Positions 24,461 to 33,775 of a DNA stretch of 59,977 nt are shown here, in pieces. Origin of the DNA: an uncultured Lachnospiraceae bacterium (GTDB lineage Bacteria; Bacillota; Clostridia; Lachnospirales; Lachnospiraceae); the NCBI GenBank assembly GCA_910587305.1, contig CAJUKV010000021.1:1-59977 (forward strand), in the 5' to 3' direction. Both the position numbers and the translations under genes were made by a program. The stretch's first letter is position 1, and every line of letters starts with the position of its first letter. The notes beneath the pieces are model-generated. The model searched no databases, had not been told where the DNA came from, and was given only the letters and a program-made list of their open reading frames with translations.

Positions 24461-26065
24461 ATGGCAGAGCGCGTTAAGGAACTGTTAGGAAAGATCCTTG
24501 CCTGGTGGAACAGATTTTCCACCAAGCAGAAAACATTTATCATATCCGCAGGGGCGGCAATTATTTTAGCCTTTGCAATTTTAATTACGGTACTTACCAG
24601 GCCACAGTACACGGTGCTGCTAAATTGTGAAACGACCAAGCAGGCGGCGGAAGTGGCGGAGATTTTAGAAGGCGCGGGATTGGATTACGAGGTTTCGGAT
24701 GACGCCTATCAGATCAAAATCAATAAAGATCAGGAATCCCAGGCGAATTTGTTACTTGCGTCAAACGATATTCAATCCTTTAGTTACTCCATAGATAAGG
24801 TGACGGAGGGCGGCTTTAGCACAACCGAAGCGGATAAGCAAAAAAGATATGAGCTGTATCTGGAAAGCCGGCTGGCCAATGATATTATTGGGAGATTTAC
24901 CTCCGTTAAAAGCGCGGTGGTGGATTTATACATACCGGAAAAAACCGGAACCCTTATTAGCTCGGAAGAAGAATCCGGCATATGGATTGTGTTAGAGCTT
25001 GAAGGAGAATTTACCACGGATAATGCATCCGCGTTGGCTAAGGCGGTTGCGGTTGCAATTGGAAATAAAACCACTGAAAAGGTTGTGATTACGGATACGG
25101 CCAGCAACATTTTGTTTACCGGAGACAATGATTACAGCGTCTCAGGGGCGGCCAGCTCCCAGATGGGTGTAAAGGCACAGTGGGAAACCAAAGTGAAAAA
25201 TGACGTCAGACAGGTTATGCTGGGAACCGGCAGCTTTGAGAAAGTGGAAGTAGCGGTTAATCTGGATATGGATTTTTCTTCTACGAAAATTACGGATCAC
25301 CAGTATTATGTGGAAGACGGAAATACCCAGGGCTATTTAGCATCCCAGAGAACCTTCAGTTCGGAATCTTCCAATGCCAATGGGGATGTTCCGGGAACGG
25401 ACTCAAACGGCGAACAGCCGGAATATGTTTATCAGGATAATGCGGAAAGTAATAGCAGCACTACGGAGCAGGAAGATAAATATCTGCCTTCGGAGCGGAT
25501 TACCGACCAGAATATCCTGCCGGGCAGTATTAATTACGAGCAGTCCTCCATCTCTTTAGCCTGCACGAATATGAATGTTGTCAGGGAAGAAGATATAAGA
25601 GCCCAGGGACTTTTAGACGGCGGGATTACATGGGATGAATATAAGCTTCAAAATGCAGGCCAGGAAATGGTGACAGTGCCGGATGAATGGTATGAGTTGG
25701 TTTCTAAGGCAACCGGTTTCCCGGTAGGAAACATTGCAATTATTGCTTATACGGAAAATATATTTTTTGACAGGGAGGGACTTAATATTTCCGCTTCGGA
25801 TATTATGCAGATTGTCCTTATTGTAGTAATTTTAGCTCTCCTTGGTTTTGTAGTGTTCAGAAGTATGCGTTCGGAAAAAGAGACGGTACAGCCGGAGGAA
25901 TTATCGGTGGAAAATCTGCTTCAGTCCCAGCCGGAGGTTGAAATTGCAGATATCGGCGTGGAACAGATCTCTGAGAATAGAAAGTTGATAGAAAAGTTTG
26001 TGGATGAAAATCCGGAGGCCGCAGCAAATCTTCTTCGCAACTGGTTAAACGAGGAATGGGGCTGA
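24461..26065 (+). CDS. fliF: flagellar MS-ring protein FliF
   Basis: 534 aa. GTG 24458 and ATG 24461 are adjacent; GAAGAAGG ending 24452 is spaced better for ATG 24461. Two membrane segments, about residues 26-46 (FIISAGAAIILAFAILITVL) and about 445-465 (IMQIVLIVVILALLGFVVF), frame the extracytoplasmic YscJ/FliF ring domains (TEGGFSTTEADKQKRYELYL) and the FliF_C domain. The cytoplasmic tail ends ENPEAAANLLRNWLNEEWG, the FliG-binding helix. A Ser/Asn/Glu-rich stretch (about 300-350) is a loop of variable length. A 170-nt gap precedes it, with only a GGCC-type small hairpin. Confidence 0.96.
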   Translation: MAERVKELLGKILAWWNRFSTKQKTFIISAGAAIILAFAILITVLTRPQYTVLLNCETTKQAAEVAEILEGAGLDYEVSDDAYQIKINKDQESQANLLLASNDIQSFSYSIDKVTEGGFSTTEADKQKRYELYLESRLANDIIGRFTSVKSAVVDLYIPEKTGTLISSEEESGIWIVLELEGEFTTDNASALAKAVAVAIGNKTTEKVVITDTASNILFTGDNDYSVSGAASSQMGVKAQWETKVKNDVRQVMLGTGSFEKVEVAVNLDMDFSSTKITDHQYYVEDGNTQGYLASQRTFSSESSNANGDVPGTDSNGEQPEYVYQDNAESNSSTTEQEDKYLPSERITDQNILPGSINYEQSSISLACTNMNVVREEDIRAQGLLDGGITWDEYKLQNAGQEMVTVPDEWYELVSKATGFPVGNIAIIAYTENIFFDREGLNISASDIMQIVLIVVILALLGFVVFRSMRSEKETVQPEELSVENLLQSQPEVEIADIGVEQISENRKLIEKFVDENPEAAANLLRNWLNEEWG

Positions 26066-26099
26066 TCAGTTTCGGGCCTTTAAGGGAGGTTAGACAGGT

Positions 26100-27116
26100 A
26101 TGCCAAAGAATACCGAGGATAAAATACCAGGGATTCAAAAAGCGGCAATTTTATTGATTGCTTTAGGACCCGAAAGGTCAGCGCTTATTTTCAAGCATTT
26201 GAAGGATGAAGAAATCGAGGAGCTGACCCTTGAAATTGCAAATACAAGAAGTGTTACTCCTCAGGTAAAGGAAGCAATTATAGACGAATTTTACGAAATA
26301 TGTCTTGCGCAGCAGTATATCGCCGAGGGCGGTATCGGTTATGCAAAGGAGCTTTTGGAAAAGGCCCTTGGAAACGAAAGAGCATTGGACGTGATTGGAA
26401 AGCTGACAGCGTCCCTTCAGGTTAAGCCTTTCGAATTTGTCCGCAAGACAGATGCGTCTCAGCTTCTTAACTTTATACAGGATGAACACCCTCAGACAAT
26501 AGCGCTTATTTTGTCCTATTTAGCGCCGCAGCAGGCTGCGCTTATTGTTTCGGCGCTTCCGCCGGAACAGCAGTCGGATGTTGCAAAGCGTATTGCTGTG
26601 ATGGATAGAACAAGTCCGGATGTAGTGAAAGAGGTTGAGAAAGTGCTTGAATCAAAGCTTTCATCCTTAGTGAACCAGGATTACACCATTATCGGCGGTG
26701 TGGATGCTGTGGTAGAAATTTTGAATACGGTGGATAGATCTACGGAAAAACATATTATGGAAACTTTGGAAGTGGAAGATCCGGAACTGGCAGACGAGAT
26801 CAGAAAGAAAATGTTTGTATTCGAAGACATTCTTCTTTTGGACGATCGCGCGATTCAAAGAGTGCTGCGTGAGGTTGATAATAACGATCTGGCACTGTCC
26901 CTTAAGGGCGGCAATGAACAGGTACAGACTGCAATCTTCAATAACCTTTCCAAGCGTCTTGCCGTTATGATCAAGGAAGATATGGAATTTATGGGTCCTG
27001 TTCGTATGAAAGATGTTGAGGAAGCCCAGCAAAAGATTGTCGGCGTCATAAGGAGACTGGAAGAAGCCGGGGAAATCGTAATTTCCAGAGGTGGAGGTGA
27101 CGAGATCGTTGTATAG
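26100..27116 (+). CDS. fliG: flagellar motor switch protein FliG
   Basis: 338 aa. GGGAGG lies about 10 nt before ATG 26100. N-terminal FliF-binding domain (GIQKAAILLIALGPERSALIFKHL), middle domain with EHPQTIALILSYLAPQQAA (the EHPQ and hydrophobic-patch region), and C-terminal torque helix FEDILLLDDRAIQRVLREV with the charged residues that face MotA. Forms the rotor C-ring with FliM and FliY. Its stop overlaps the fliH start. Confidence 0.97.
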   Translation: MPKNTEDKIPGIQKAAILLIALGPERSALIFKHLKDEEIEELTLEIANTRSVTPQVKEAIIDEFYEICLAQQYIAEGGIGYAKELLEKALGNERALDVIGKLTASLQVKPFEFVRKTDASQLLNFIQDEHPQTIALILSYLAPQQAALIVSALPPEQQSDVAKRIAVMDRTSPDVVKEVEKVLESKLSSLVNQDYTIIGGVDAVVEILNTVDRSTEKHIMETLEVEDPELADEIRKKMFVFEDILLLDDRAIQRVLREVDNNDLALSLKGGNEQVQTAIFNNLSKRLAVMIKEDMEFMGPVRMKDVEEAQQKIVGVIRRLEEAGEIVISRGGGDEIVV

Positions 27117-27957
27117 TAATCTTTACAAAGCGGGCTGGGTTATGGTGGACAGCGACGCCCGCGTGATAGATACCAATGAGCTGGTGGAATCCAAACTGAA
27201 AGAGGCGATCGCCGAACAGCTTGCCAAAGGGGAGGACCCGGGGGAAGGCGAAGGCGGATTTAATCCGGGAATTAGCCCGGAGGTAGTGGACGCCCTGCTT
27301 GCAAAAGACGGAGGAGAGAGCATATTAAAGAGCGGCTCTCTGAAAGAAAAAGAAGAGCTGGAGCAGGAAATTGCGGAAGCCCAGGAGAGGCTGGAGTCAC
27401 TTAATGCGCAGGCGGACAGGGTTTTAAAGGACGCCAATATGCAGATTGAAAAAATGCGGATTGACGTTTTGGCCGAGGCAAAGGAGCAGGGATATCAAAG
27501 CGGCTACGAAGAAGGAATGGCCCAGGCCCAGGCGCTGAAGGATGAATATATTCAAAAAAAGGAAGAGCTTGAGAGAGAATATGAGCGCATCCTTGAAGAG
27601 TTAGAACCACAGTTTATTGAAAATTTAGCGGGAATTTACGAGCATATTTTTAAAGTGGATTTAAGCGGATACGATCAGATTGTTGCCAATCTGATTATTG
27701 ATGCTATGCAGAAAATGAATTATGCTAAGAGCTTTATTGTACATGTATCCAAGAAGGACTATCCTAAAGTGAACGCACAGAAGGAGAGGATTCAGGAAGA
27801 AACGGGCACATTGGCGGGGAATTTGGAAATCATAACAGATGTTACGCTGTCAGACGCCCAGTGTATGATTGAGACAGAGGGAGGAATTTATGACTGCTCC
27901 CTTGGAACGGAGCTCGAGGAGCTTAAGCGGAAATTGCGGCTCCTTTCTTATAGATAG
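27109..27957 (+). CDS. fliH: flagellar assembly protein FliH
   Basis: 282 aa. The frame is open from GTG 27091, but GGAGGTGA (27093-27100) lies inside that extension, so TTG 27109, 8 nt downstream, is the likely start, overlapping the fliG stop by 8 nt. A long charged coiled coil (about 85-165, EELEQEIAEAQERLESLNAQAD) leads to the FliH/YscL C-terminal domain (AKSFIVHVSKKDYPKV and TDVTLSDAQCMIETEGGIYD). It tethers and restrains the FliI ATPase at the export gate. A family A structured repeat follows and separates it from fliI. Confidence 0.93.
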   Translation: MYSNLYKAGWVMVDSDARVIDTNELVESKLKEAIAEQLAKGEDPGEGEGGFNPGISPEVVDALLAKDGGESILKSGSLKEKEELEQEIAEAQERLESLNAQADRVLKDANMQIEKMRIDVLAEAKEQGYQSGYEEGMAQAQALKDEYIQKKEELEREYERILEELEPQFIENLAGIYEHIFKVDLSGYDQIVANLIIDAMQKMNYAKSFIVHVSKKDYPKVNAQKERIQEETGTLAGNLEIITDVTLSDAQCMIETEGGIYDCSLGTELEELKRKLRLLSYR

Positions 27958-28065
27958 TGTGAAGAAAAGTTCTAAGGCGTCAAAAAACGCCGCCTAAGAA
28001 CAGTTAAAACTTCACACTCAGAAGAATGTCCTGACGGCCATTCTTCGCATGATGTTGGAAGTAAG
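27957..28065 (+). repeat. structured intergenic repeat, family A, copy 2 (subtype 1, shortened)
   Basis: GTGTGAAG (27957-27964) pairs with CTTCACAC (28010-28017), enclosing GTTCT/AGAAC and GGCGT/ACGCC; then AAGAATG and CATTCTT around CCTGACGG. The terminal TGCCGC/GCGGCA hairpin of the other copies is missing. It begins on the last base of the fliH stop codon and ends just before the fliI ribosome binding site. Confidence 0.85.
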
Positions 28066-28083
28066 AGAGGGCGGAGTATAATA

Positions 28084-29418
28084 TTGATAACACCGAAAAT
28101 TAATTTCGAAAAATACATAAGTGTGATAGATGATTCTCTTTTTAAGGTAAGCGGTAAGGTGGTGAACGTAGTGGGCCTTACCATTGAGTCGGCCGGCCCG
28201 GCGGCTAAGCTTGGGGATATTTGCATGATTTATCCCGTGGAGGGCGGCCGTAAGGAAAAACCGTCTCCGGCCGAAGTGGTTGGCTTTAAAGAGGGGAAGA
28301 ATCTCCTGATGCCTTACCAGAATGTGGTAGGAATTGGCCCCGGCAGTATTGTAGAAAATACCGGGGCTCCTTTAAAGGTAAGGGTAGACGGAGGGCTTCT
28401 TGGCCATGTTTTAGACGGCCTTGGAATGCCTGATACGGGACAGGAGCCTGTGGGAGAGGAATATTCGGTGGAGGCAGGTCCGCCGGATCCCATGAGCAGA
28501 AAGATCATAGATGAAGTGTTACCCCTTGGCGTAAAAGCCGTGGACGGCCTGATTACCGTAGGGAAAGGGCAGAGAATTGGCATTTTTGCCGGCTCAGGCG
28601 TGGGAAAGTCAACGCTTATGGGTATGTTTGCAAGAAATACGAAGGCAGATATTAATGTGATTGCCTTAATTGGAGAGCGTGGCAGGGAGGTTCGGGAGTT
28701 TATTGAAAGAGACTTAGGCCCGGAGGGTATGAGACGCTCGGTGGTAGTGGTGGCAACTTCCGATAAGCCCGCCTTAGAGCGTAAAAAAGCGGCCCAGACG
28801 GCTACGGCTGTGGCAGAGTATTTCAGGGATCAGGGAAAGGATGTTTTACTTATGATGGACTCCCTTACCCGTTTTTCCATGGCCCAAAGGGAGATTGGCC
28901 TTGCCAGCGGGGAACCGCCGGTTTCCAGAGGATATCCGCCCAGCGTATATTCTGAAATGCCCAAGCTTTTAGAGCGGGCCGGCAGGTCCGACAAGGGCTC
29001 TATCACCGGATTATATACCGTTTTGGTGGATGGCGACGACTTCAACGAGCCAATTACCGATACCGCAAGAAGTATTTTAGACGGGCATATTATGCTGAAC
29101 AGAAAGTTAGCCCACAAAAATCATTATCCTGCAATCGACGTGCTGCAGAGTATTTCAAGATGTATGAGCCAGATTGCGGAAAGGGACCACAAAAGCTATG
29201 CCGGTAAGCTGAAAAACGTACTCGCCACTTACAGTGAGGCGGAGGATTTGATTAACATCGGCGCATATAAATCAGGAAGCAACCCGGAGATCGATTATGC
29301 AATCCGGAAAATCGGAGAGGTAAACCAATTTTTAATGCAGGATGTGGAGGATAAAATAACCTTTGAGGAGTCAGTGGAGCTTTTGAAAAGAATTTTTGTA
29401 AATGGAGCGGAAGCGTAA
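28084..29418 (+). CDS. fliI: flagellum-specific ATPase FliI
   Basis: 444 aa. Starts at TTG 28084 behind a GGCGGAG. F1-type ATPase family: Walker A AGSGVGKST (near residue 172-180), the ALIGERGREVREFIE block, Walker B VLLMMDSLTRF, and the signature GEPPVSRGYPPSVYSE with PKLLERAG. It powers or times export of rod, hook and filament subunits together with FliH and FliJ. The stop is directly followed by the fliJ ATG. Confidence 0.97.
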   Translation: MITPKINFEKYISVIDDSLFKVSGKVVNVVGLTIESAGPAAKLGDICMIYPVEGGRKEKPSPAEVVGFKEGKNLLMPYQNVVGIGPGSIVENTGAPLKVRVDGGLLGHVLDGLGMPDTGQEPVGEEYSVEAGPPDPMSRKIIDEVLPLGVKAVDGLITVGKGQRIGIFAGSGVGKSTLMGMFARNTKADINVIALIGERGREVREFIERDLGPEGMRRSVVVVATSDKPALERKKAAQTATAVAEYFRDQGKDVLLMMDSLTRFSMAQREIGLASGEPPVSRGYPPSVYSEMPKLLERAGRSDKGSITGLYTVLVDGDDFNEPITDTARSILDGHIMLNRKLAHKNHYPAIDVLQSISRCMSQIAERDHKSYAGKLKNVLATYSEAEDLINIGAYKSGSNPEIDYAIRKIGEVNQFLMQDVEDKITFEESVELLKRIFVNGAEA

Positions 29419-29859
29419 ATGGCCAGATTCAGATACCGGATGCAGAGCATCTTAAATATTAAGATAAAAATGGAAGAGCAGGCTAAGATGGAGTTTGCCG
29501 CTGCCAGGATTCGCCTGGATGAGGAAGAGGAAAAATTACAGGTGCTTTTTAACAGGAAAGAATCCTATGAAAGTGAAGGAAGAAAGCTTCGCAAGGAAAG
29601 CTTAAAGGTTTTGGATATCTTAGAGAACAGAGATGCAATTGCTATCATGGATGAGTTTATTTTATTCCAAAAACAGCAGGTAAAGCTGGCTGAAGATAAT
29701 TTGGAGGCGGCGCGCCTAAAATTGCAGCTTGCAAGGCAGGAAAGTAAGACCCACGAGAGACTCAGAGAGAAAGCTTTCGAGGTGTTTATGCATGAGGAAA
29801 ATGCCAGGGAGGCCAAGGAAGTGGATGAGCTCACCAGTTACACGCATGGACGAAAATAA
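29419..29859 (+). CDS. fliJ: flagellar export chaperone FliJ
   Basis: 146 aa, almost entirely alpha-helical coiled coil, starting FRYRMQSILNIKIKMEEQAK, the typical FliJ start. Its ATG follows the fliI stop without a gap. FliJ inserts into the FliI hexamer and couples it to FlhA. Confidence 0.92.
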   Translation: MARFRYRMQSILNIKIKMEEQAKMEFAAARIRLDEEEEKLQVLFNRKESYESEGRKLRKESLKVLDILENRDAIAIMDEFILFQKQQVKLAEDNLEAARLKLQLARQESKTHERLREKAFEVFMHEENAREAKEVDELTSYTHGRK

Positions 29860-29900
29860 AAAAGCCTGCAGCAAAGGCGAAGGCCGGGAGGTATGAAAGT

Positions 29901-30785
29901 ATGCCAATAGATGAAGAAATGAGTTTCGATGACGCGAAGCTGGAAAAAAAGCGTCTCAAAGAAGAAAAGAAGAAATTAAAACAGGAACAAAAGCAGCAGC
30001 GCAAGGAGGCAAAAGCAAAGGCCCGGGAACTTGCCGACCAGGAAGAGGAGCTGGCGGATGGAGAAGGAGCCGGCAATGGATCCGTTTTTCTGGTCACCTT
30101 TATTATTGTGTTAATCTGGGTTGCAATTTTGTGCCTGATTGTTAAGCTGGATTTTGGCGGTTTTGGAAGCAATGTACTGACGCCTGTTTTAAAGGATGTA
30201 CCGGTACTTAATATGATTTTGCCGAGCAATACCGATTCGGATGTGCCGGCGGAAGGGGAAGAAGAGGGCTACGGTGGCTATACGAGTATTCAGGAGGCTG
30301 TGGATTATATCAAAGAGCTTGAGCTTGAGCTTGAGAGGGCTCAGTCCGTACAGTCAGATAAAACGACCGAAGTAGACGAACTGAAAGCCGAGGTGGAACG
30401 CCTTAAGACTTTTGAGGACAGCCAGGTGGAATTCCAGAGGATTAAGACGGAATTTTATGAGGAAGTGGTTTACGCAGACAAGGGCCCGGGGATAGAAGAG
30501 TATAAGAAATATTATGAGGAGATGGATCCCGCAACTGCGGAATATCTCTATAAACAGGTAGCGGCGCAGAGCGCGGAGGACAGTGAAATTGTGGAATATG
30601 CAAAAACTTATTCTACAATGAAGCCTAAGGCTGCAGCTTCCATTTTGTCGGAAATGACAGATAATCTGGATTTGGCAGTCAGAATACTGGGTGCGATGGA
30701 CGCAGAAAGCAGGGCGAAAATTTTAGAAGCTATGGACCCTGAAATTGCGGCAAGGATTACAAAGATTATGGATCCTGAGCCTTAA
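29901..30785 (+). CDS. MotE-like protein with MgtE N-terminal-type domain
   Basis: 294 aa. Highly charged cytoplasmic N-terminus (about 10-50, Lys/Glu/Gln), one membrane segment (about 62-82, FLVTFIIVLIWVAILCLIV), coiled coil (about 130-185, IKELELELERAQ and VDELKAEVERLKTF), and a C-terminal helical repeat (STMKPKAAASILSEM and ILEAMDPEIAARITKIMDP) like the N-domain of MgtE. Proteins of this layout lie between fliJ and fliK in many Firmicutes (YlxF) and Proteobacteria (MotE), where they act as chaperone for stator or are of unknown use. GGGAGGTATGAAAGT precedes ATG 29901. Confidence 0.85.
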   Translation: MPIDEEMSFDDAKLEKKRLKEEKKKLKQEQKQQRKEAKAKARELADQEEELADGEGAGNGSVFLVTFIIVLIWVAILCLIVKLDFGGFGSNVLTPVLKDVPVLNMILPSNTDSDVPAEGEEEGYGGYTSIQEAVDYIKELELELERAQSVQSDKTTEVDELKAEVERLKTFEDSQVEFQRIKTEFYEEVVYADKGPGIEEYKKYYEEMDPATAEYLYKQVAAQSAEDSEIVEYAKTYSTMKPKAAASILSEMTDNLDLAVRILGAMDAESRAKILEAMDPEIAARITKIMDPEP

Positions 30786-30829
30786 AGAATCTGCTCCTTG
30801 AACCGATATAGATTATGTACCTTGAAAAA

Positions 30830-30885
30830 GAGTCTTAATGTAACTATGAAGCCGAAGGCCGAATAGCTACGTCTTAACAGACTTA
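30830..30885 (+). promoter_or_regulatory. hairpin in the fliK leader
   Basis: An imperfect long stem: AGTCT (30831-30835) with AGACT, GTA/TAC, CTAT/ATAG and GCC/GGC around a GAA loop, ending 8 nt before the fliK ribosome binding site AGGAGGG. No T-run follows, so it is not a normal terminator. Confidence 0.6.
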
Positions 30886-30905
30886 TAAAGACAGGAGGGA
30901 TGTAA

Positions 30906-32306
30906 ATGACAAGCGCACCTGTAAAGGAAGTGAATCCCCTGATGAATTTACCGGGAGGACGAAGTTCCGTAAAAACAGGTAATACGGACAGCAGGTCTGA
31001 GAGTTTTGGCGATGTGATGAACAAAACAAAGGGCGGCAGTTCGTACAACCAATTTCAGGCAGTTACCGGTGGAAACAATGTTAAAACGCCCGCGCCCCAG
31101 GCAGCAAACAGCCGGCGGGAGAGCATAAAGCCTCAGGAAACTGTGAAAGAAACGGCTAAGCCGGAAAGCCTGACCGAAGAACAGGAACAGGCCATAGAGG
31201 AAGCCGGAGAAAAAGTCATTGATGAAATTGCGAATGAATTAGGCGTATCCAAAGAAGAAGTGGAAAAAGCCATGGAAGAATTAGGGCTTTCGGTATATGC
31301 GCTTTTTGAGCCGTCTAATTTAACGCAGCTTGTATTAATGCTAAGCGGCGCCGAGGATGCAACTGCGCTCCTTACGGATGGCAATCTTTTTGACAGTCTG
31401 CAAAATCTGCTTGGCGTTGTACAGGAACTGAAAGCAGAACTTTCACAGGAAATAGGGATCAGCGCTGAGGATATGCAGAAAGTGCTTGAGGAAATGCAAA
31501 GCCGTGTGGAAGCGAAACCGGAGGATATACCGGCTTTGGTGGAAACAAATGAGCCCCAGATTACGGTTGAGGTGAAATCCGGAGACGATACGGTGAGGCT
31601 GTCAGCCGATGAAAACGGCAATGCCATTAAAGTTATCGACGCAGCATCGGCGAGGCCGGAGACAGAGGTGGAGGCCCTGCGGGAACAGGCGGATAACCAA
31701 GATCAGAACAAAGACGAAAGCAGTAAGGGACAGTCACAGGACGCCGGAGCGGGCAATTTACTCCTCCATACACTTTCCGAAGAAAAATTACAGACGGCAG
31801 AGGTTCCATTTGAACAGACTACGGAAATTTTTAGCCAGCAGTCAAGGAATATCATGGATCAGATTATGGATTACATGAAGATTCAATTAAAGCCCGGTAT
31901 GGAACAGTTGGAAATGCAGCTGCATCCGGAAAGTCTTGGAACGGTACATATCCAGATTTCATCCAAGGGCGGCGAGATAACGGCACAGTTTCAGGTACAA
32001 AACGAAGCCGTAAAAGCAGCTATTGAAAGTCAGGTGTCAACGCTCCAGGAAAGCTTAAGGGAACAGGGAGTAAAAGTAGAAGCGGTGCAGGTTAGCGTGG
32101 AAAGCCATGGATTTGAGAGTAATCTCTGGCAGGGACAGGGAAAAGATGAAAACGCCGACGCTTCATCCGGAAACAACAGAAGGCCCCTTAGAAGAATTAA
32201 TTTAAACGGGCCGGAAGGAATTTTGGGTGAGGAAGCAAGCGAAGAGGAGATCCTTGCAGCCAGAGTAATGGAAATGAATGGAAACACGGTGGATTATACC
32301 GCTTAA
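30906..32306 (+). CDS. fliK: flagellar hook-length control protein FliK
   Basis: 466 aa. CAGGAGGGATGTAA precedes ATG 30906. N-terminal and middle parts are low-complexity and acidic, as usual for the ruler part. The C-terminal Flg_hook domain is clear: LKPGMEQLEMQLHPESLGTV followed by the ISSKGGEITAQFQVQNE block (about 320-385). FliK is exported, measures hook length and switches FlhB from hook to filament export. It precedes flgD by 21 nt. Confidence 0.93.
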   Translation: MTSAPVKEVNPLMNLPGGRSSVKTGNTDSRSESFGDVMNKTKGGSSYNQFQAVTGGNNVKTPAPQAANSRRESIKPQETVKETAKPESLTEEQEQAIEEAGEKVIDEIANELGVSKEEVEKAMEELGLSVYALFEPSNLTQLVLMLSGAEDATALLTDGNLFDSLQNLLGVVQELKAELSQEIGISAEDMQKVLEEMQSRVEAKPEDIPALVETNEPQITVEVKSGDDTVRLSADENGNAIKVIDAASARPETEVEALREQADNQDQNKDESSKGQSQDAGAGNLLLHTLSEEKLQTAEVPFEQTTEIFSQQSRNIMDQIMDYMKIQLKPGMEQLEMQLHPESLGTVHIQISSKGGEITAQFQVQNEAVKAAIESQVSTLQESLREQGVKVEAVQVSVESHGFESNLWQGQGKDENADASSGNNRRPLRRINLNGPEGILGEEASEEEILAARVMEMNGNTVDYTA

Positions 32307-32327
32307 AAGAAAGTATGGAGGTTTAGT

Positions 32328-33128
32328 ATGGTAGATGCAGTAGTAAAAAATGGAGTAATTGAAGAAACCGCGTCGGAAAGTTCCATCAAGAAAGCCGCAA
32401 CAAAAAACGGCATGGATAAGGATGCGTTTTTACAGCTTTTAGTAGCGCAGATGAAGTATCAGGATCCTTTGGAGCCTACTTCTAATACGGAATACATTTC
32501 CCAGTATGCAACCTTCTCACAGGTGGAGCAGATGCAGAACATGGCGTCAACCATGGAGCTTACAAGGGCTTCTGCCATGGTGGGCAAGCTAGTTGAGGTA
32601 AATACCGTGGACAGCGCAGGAAACGCCAGGTCAATTCAGGGCACAGTAGAGTATGTGGCCTATGAAAACAACCAGGCTTTTGTTTCCATAAACGGCGCGC
32701 TCTATTCCATAGATGATGTGGTTGCGGTAGTAGACGAATCTTATCAGTCAGCGCTGGATTTGGCAGTATCATTTACGGCGGCTATGAATAAACTTCCCAG
32801 GCTTGAGTTTATTACACTGGAGGATAAGGAAAACATTGAGAGCCTGCAGAAAATCTTTAACAACATGACAGCTTACCAGCAGTCTTTCATTGATAAGAAA
32901 AACATAGAAAAACTGCAAAGCTATGTGGAGAGAATTGCCGAGCTGCAGGAGGCGGCTGATGCCAATAAACCGGAAGAAGGGGAAGGCGGCGATAAGGTAG
33001 AAGGCGACGGGACGCAAGAGGGCGAGGATAAGGTAGAAGAAGGCGGCAGTGCGGGAGAAGACGATAAAGTCGGCGAAGGCGACAAAGAAGAAGCCGGAGA
33101 AAACACCGTAGCCGGAGAAGAAGCTTAA
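32328..33128 (+). CDS. flgD: flagellar hook-capping protein FlgD
   Basis: 266 aa. TATGGAGG lies 7 nt before ATG 32328. N-terminal FlgD signature DKDAFLQLLVAQMKYQDPLEP and EYISQYATFSQVEQMQNM (about 32-75). The core beta domain seems shortened or altered compared with the Salmonella FlgD: after VVAVVDESY the chain becomes helical and ends in a very acidic, repetitive tail (about 218-266) rich in GEGD, EGED and AGED motifs. FlgD caps the growing hook. Confidence 0.93.
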   Translation: MVDAVVKNGVIEETASESSIKKAATKNGMDKDAFLQLLVAQMKYQDPLEPTSNTEYISQYATFSQVEQMQNMASTMELTRASAMVGKLVEVNTVDSAGNARSIQGTVEYVAYENNQAFVSINGALYSIDDVVAVVDESYQSALDLAVSFTAAMNKLPRLEFITLEDKENIESLQKIFNNMTAYQQSFIDKKNIEKLQSYVERIAELQEAADANKPEEGEGGDKVEGDGTQEGEDKVEEGGSAGEDDKVGEGDKEEAGENTVAGEEA

Positions 33129-33265
33129 AAATTAAGTTTCAGTTCATATCCTTGCAGGGCAATTATTTTAGAAATATTTCATTTATGGATTGCCGGCAAA
33201 ATGGAAATTAAGAATGCAGGATGCAGGATTTACCGCTTAAAGAAAATTTTTTAGAGTAGGGGATA

Positions 33266-33356
33266 GGTTGAATAATCAGCCTCAGGGCTAATTTTATCAA
33301 CCACAAATTTGTACTTCGGCCCAATTTGTGGGCTGTTGGAAGCATGGAGGATTAAT
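33266..33356 (+). repeat. structured leader, family C, copy 1
   Basis: GGTTGA (33266-33271) pairs with TCAACC (33297-33302) enclosing AGCC/GGGCT; next CACAAATT (33302-33309) pairs with AATTTGTG (33323-33330); then GGCTGTTGGAAGCATGGAGG. The part from AAATTTGT to GGAGGAT is very similar to the leader of fliL (37694-37740). It occupies the end of the 228-nt gap after flgD; 33129-33260 shows nothing recognisable. Confidence 0.75.
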
Positions 33357-33755
33357 ATGCAGGTTCAAAACAAAGGATACCTTTCAATTGAACAATTGCA
33401 GGATCAATACCTGAAACAAAATAAAAGCGGGACATCGCAGTTGGCCACGGATGGTCAGTCTTTTCAGGAAATTTTAGAAAGCAGCCGTGCCAGAGCCCAG
33501 GGGCAGGTGAGATTTTCCAAGCACGCCGCAGGAAGATTGGCGGAGCGGAACATCGAACTGACAAGAGGCCAGATGGAACGCTTACAGGAGGGCGCACAGA
33601 AAGCGCAGATGAAAGGAATCAAAGAATCGCTTGTAATCGTTGACCAGCTTGCTTTTATCGTAAACATACCCAATAATACGGTAGTAACAGCAATGAACAG
33701 GCAGGATGCAGCGGAAAACGTATTTACTAATATTGACGGTGCCGTAATCATATAG
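33357..33755 (+). CDS. TIGR02530-type flagellar operon protein
   Basis: 132 aa. The frame extends upstream, but ATGGAGGATTAAT fixes the start at ATG 33357. The characteristic block RFSKHAAGRLAERNIELT (about 58-75) followed by KGIKESLVIVDQLAFIVNIPN and TVVTAM identifies the conserved family encoded between flgD and flgE in Firmicutes and spirochaetes. Its function is unknown; the location suggests a role in hook assembly. No signal peptide. Confidence 0.88.
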   Translation: MQVQNKGYLSIEQLQDQYLKQNKSGTSQLATDGQSFQEILESSRARAQGQVRFSKHAAGRLAERNIELTRGQMERLQEGAQKAQMKGIKESLVIVDQLAFIVNIPNNTVVTAMNRQDAAENVFTNIDGAVII

Positions 33756-33775
33756 CCGGACCTTAGGGAGGCTTA

